Shown here piece by piece: positions 21,209 to 22,883 of a stretch of 22,883 bases of DNA; within the stretch, counting starts at the first letter, position 1; each line of letters starts with the position of its first letter. The notes under the pieces were generated by a model. That model was not told the DNA's origin. It did not search any database and saw only the letters and a program-made list of their open reading frames with translations. The stretch comes from a virus: positions 1 to 22,883 of IMG/VR virus record IMGVR_UViG_3300030329_000303; one strand, 5' to 3'. Position numbers and translations under genes: made by a program.

Positions 21209-21745
21209 ATTGATCCCCTCACCGTCGCCGCTGCCATAGCCGCCACAAAAACGCTGGTGAAGTCGGCGCGTGGAGTTCAAGAAATTGCCCACGGGATCGA
21301 TGGGCTGTTCCATGCCAAGGAGCAACACGATCAGAACAAAGACCATGAAGCCGGAAACTCCATTGGCAAAAAAAATAAGTCAATTCTTCAGAAACGTGCG
21401 GCTGACGACGGCTCCGAAACTTCAATGTCGGCCAGTGCTGCGGCGATCATTGAACAGAAGCAGTTGGATCAGCAGCTTGACGATCTCAAGACAGAAATTA
21501 ACGCAAAGTGGCCGTCGAAACCCGGCGAAAAATCTACCTGGGATCAGATCCTAGAAGAGCGCGAAAAGCGCATCGCGGAAAAGAAGGAACGTGAAAAACG
21601 GGAAAAGATTGAAGCCGAAGAACGCGCAGAGCGCCGAAAGGCGATGCTGATTGAAATCGCCAAGGGCCTGGCTGTTGCAGCCATAGCCGGGGGCATTGGG
21701 TGGTTTCTCTGGTGGGCGGCAACAAGCGGGCCAGCAGTCAGATGA
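21209..21745 (+). CDS. Membrane-anchored coiled-coil phage protein, probable ATT start
   Basis: No ATG, GTG or TTG exists in frame between the previous TAG and a GTG at 21257. Residues encoded from ATT at 21209 (as Met: MDPLTVAAAIAATKTLVKSA) fit the start of a familiar phage protein family that begins M-(I)DP-T-A-A, and AGGGCAGG lies about six bases before ATT. From there the product is 178 residues: an N-terminal helix, a polar linker, a long charged coiled coil (about 95-150; KWPSKPGEKSTWDQILEERE is the conserved-looking centre), and a C-terminal membrane segment (AKGLAVAAIAGGIGWFLWWA). A shorter form from GTG 21257 (162 residues) or amber readthrough from the previous gene are alternatives. 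A lysis or virion membrane role is a guess. Confidence 0.72.
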   Translation: MDPLTVAAAIAATKTLVKSARGVQEIAHGIDGLFHAKEQHDQNKDHEAGNSIGKKNKSILQKRAADDGSETSMSASAAAIIEQKQLDQQLDDLKTEINAKWPSKPGEKSTWDQILEEREKRIAEKKEREKREKIEAEERAERRKAMLIEIAKGLAVAAIAGGIGWFLWWAATSGPAVR

Positions 21746-22164
21746 CCACGAAGATCAGCGACACGACCAACGTTCAGATGCCCATGAAGACTGTCATTAG
21801 TCTGATTGCGCTGGTCGGCATGGGCGTCTACAGCTACTTCATAATTCAAGAACGATTAAACCGCCTGGAAACTTCTGAACAGCTAGTGAAGAAGGATCTT
21901 GAAACCAGCGTTGCATCTTTAAAACTTGACATCGACAAGAACACAACCTTCCGCATCGAACGCCCACAGTCGCCAGCAGTGAAAGAGGCGTTCATGTTGA
22001 TAGAACATATCAGCGGTCAATTAGAAAAGCTGACAGCAAAGGTCGAAGACCGTTCAAATAACAGCGTCAACATCACACGCTTGCAGACCGACATGATGGA
22101 AGTTCGCAGCGCCGTCGAGAAGTTAAAAGACGCGCAGCGACACTTACAAATTACCGGCAAGTGA
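21742..22164 (+). CDS. Small N-terminally anchored membrane protein
   Basis: This 140-residue protein starts at an ATG overlapping the previous stop (ATGA). Residues about 16-34 (TVISLIALVGMGVYSYFII) form one membrane helix. The rest is a charged helix with coiled-coil character (ERLNRLETSEQLVKKDLE and VEKLKDAQRHLQ at the end) interrupted by KNTTFRIERPQSPAVKEAFMLIEHI, cited as residues 72-96. That KNT-FRI-P...FMLIEH pattern recurs in small proteins of marine phages that I recall as hypothetical. It may be a virion-structure, spanin-like or holin-like protein; none is established. Confidence 0.78.
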   Translation: MTTKISDTTNVQMPMKTVISLIALVGMGVYSYFIIQERLNRLETSEQLVKKDLETSVASLKLDIDKNTTFRIERPQSPAVKEAFMLIEHISGQLEKLTAKVEDRSNNSVNITRLQTDMMEVRSAVEKLKDAQRHLQITGK

Positions 22165-22165
22165 C

Positions 22166-22384
22166 ATGGAAACTTTTGTCGGGTTTATCCTCCACCTGTA
22201 CACCACGGCAGGGTCACTTTTAGAGTTTACCCCTCGCGACAGTTTATCTGATTGCTTGAAGGCCAAGCGAGTTATCGAGCGGACTGACCCTCACAAAGAA
22301 CGATGGGTTTGCCGCAAAGGCAAGCTGTTACTCAAGACTGTGGACGGCAAGCAATACCCCGTCAAAATTATAATGGATGATTGA
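22166..22384 (+). CDS. Small hypothetical phage protein
   Basis: This 72-residue protein begins one base after the previous stop. Its N-terminal 20 residues are mildly hydrophobic (FVGFILHLYTTAG) but contain His and Tyr and are not a clear membrane helix. After that, DCLKAKRVIER and ERWVCRKGKLLLKT contain two cysteines (C30 and C49), a pattern recalled from small two-cysteine phage proteins of unknown role. A periplasmic disulfide is possible but not shown. Its stop overlaps a TTG of the next frame. Confidence 0.62.
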   Translation: METFVGFILHLYTTAGSLLEFTPRDSLSDCLKAKRVIERTDPHKERWVCRKGKLLLKTVDGKQYPVKIIMDD

Positions 22385-22386
22385 CT

Positions 22387-22749
22387 ATGGAAGTGGACGC
22401 CAAGTTAGGTATGCAGCTTGCGATCATGCTTGCCACTGTGGCTGGCGGCTATGCCGTTGTTAAAAGCCAGTTGGCGCGGGTGATGGAAGACCTGGGAAAT
22501 TTTATCAAGCGATACGAAAAGTCAAAGGCCGCATTTGACCAGCGGCTTGATGAAGCCGAAAGCCAACGGGCCGTGTTTACAAGCCAGATCGACGTATTAA
22601 AAGAAATCAACAGCGTCCCTGCGCTGGAACACCGCAACCGGGAAATGGCAACGATCCAGGCCCACCTTAAAGTAATGCAATCGCAGATTGATCACCTCGC
22701 TGCGATCCATAACGGAAAACATCCGCGCATTGATGGCGGAGGTTCGTGA
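22387..22749 (+). CDS. Small membrane coiled-coil protein, i-spanin-like candidate
   Basis: This 120-residue protein (ATG 22387; a TTG at 22381 that overlaps the previous stop is an alternative) has one N-terminal membrane segment (about 7-25, LGMQLAIMLATVAGGYAVV) and a long charged coiled coil (FIKRYEKSKAAFDQRLDEAE, then IQAHLKVMQSQIDHLAAI). This is the layout of an inner-membrane spanin, which links to an outer-membrane lipoprotein during lysis of Gram-negative hosts. The next gene, joined by TGATG, encodes a lipoprotein. A coiled-coil virion or holin-type protein is also possible, and the topology is not clear from charge. Confidence 0.68.
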   Translation: MEVDAKLGMQLAIMLATVAGGYAVVKSQLARVMEDLGNFIKRYEKSKAAFDQRLDEAESQRAVFTSQIDVLKEINSVPALEHRNREMATIQAHLKVMQSQIDHLAAIHNGKHPRIDGGGS

Positions 22750-22883
22750 TGGCGAAAATATTAATTCTGGCCCTCGCGTTTTTCTTGGCGGCTTGCCAGA
22801 CAGATCAAGCAGTACATCCAACTGACCTAATGAGGTCGCAAGCTGACCTTGTGCGAGAAGAAATGGAAACAACGCCGCCTCTC
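22749..22883 (+). CDS. Lipoprotein, o-spanin-like candidate (partial)
   Basis: Only the first 45 codons are in the window. The start MAKILILALAFFLAAC is a lipoprotein signal: a basic residue, a hydrophobic core and a lipobox LAAC at 13-16, with C16 the lipidated cysteine. Q17 rather than Asp follows, compatible with outer-membrane sorting. The visible mature part is polar and charged. The ATG overlaps the stop of the preceding membrane coiled-coil gene. An outer-membrane spanin subunit is the simplest reading; a superinfection-exclusion lipoprotein is an alternative. Confidence 0.75.
   Translation, partial: MAKILILALAFFLAACQTDQAVHPTDLMRSQADLVREEMETTPPL

Noticed and set aside
1-22883. tRNA genes, CRISPR arrays, insertion sequences and attachment sites
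   Set aside because: No cloverleaf-like segment, regularly spaced repeats, transposase or integrase motif was seen; nearly every base is accounted for by coding sequence.

Overview
The window is the virion-morphogenesis half of a short-tailed (podovirus-type) bacteriophage or a closely related prophage. Every supported gene lies on the + strand. Genes are packed head to tail, mostly with overlapping or touching stops and starts (TGATG, ATGA, TTGA), and no gap exceeds about 100 bases. Base composition is close to balanced. The head genes resemble Bordetella phage BPP-1 (capsid, Bbp16-type cement protein, Bbp19-type small protein), while the tail and ejection genes follow a T7-like plan. The gene set and module style recall phages of marine Proteobacteria, but that is inference. 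A partial lipoprotein gene at the right edge implies a Gram-negative host.

Layout. Positions 1-1903 hold the tail of an unidentified gene, a small 2-oxoglutarate/Fe(II) dioxygenase-like protein and the large terminase. Positions 1903-3197 hold a GNAT-like protein of the T7 gp13 type and four very small genes, one of them a 25-residue basic peptide with an AT-hook-like core. Positions 3199-5902 encode the portal, a Bbp19-like protein and the scaffold. After a short leader with two hairpins come the major capsid protein and cement protein (6006-7379), closed by a strong UUCG-loop terminator. Positions 7426-10773 encode the tail adaptor and a 929-residue tail nozzle enlarged by three inserted modules. 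Positions 10779-19055 encode four presumed internal (ejection) proteins, two of about 1000 residues. Positions 19052-21196 encode the receptor-recognition set: a short T7-type fibre, a small beta-rich protein, a glycine-rich adhesin and a probable fibre accessory protein. Positions 21209-22883 hold small membrane and coiled-coil proteins and the start of a lipoprotein that may be lysis factors.

The genes form a coherent pathway: scaffold and capsid build the procapsid on the portal, terminase packages DNA, cement stabilises the shell, adaptor and nozzle complete the tail, fibre and adhesin bind the host, and internal proteins assist DNA entry. No replication, integration, tRNA, CRISPR or endolysin gene was recognised here.

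The points most worth a second look are the dioxygenase beside the terminase, an imperfect hairpin-forming repeat flanking the scaffold gene, an intrinsic-terminator-like hairpin inside the start of the last ejection gene, a conserved gene that seems to start at ATT, the three-insert tail nozzle, and a polyvalent-protein-type domain inside an ejection protein.
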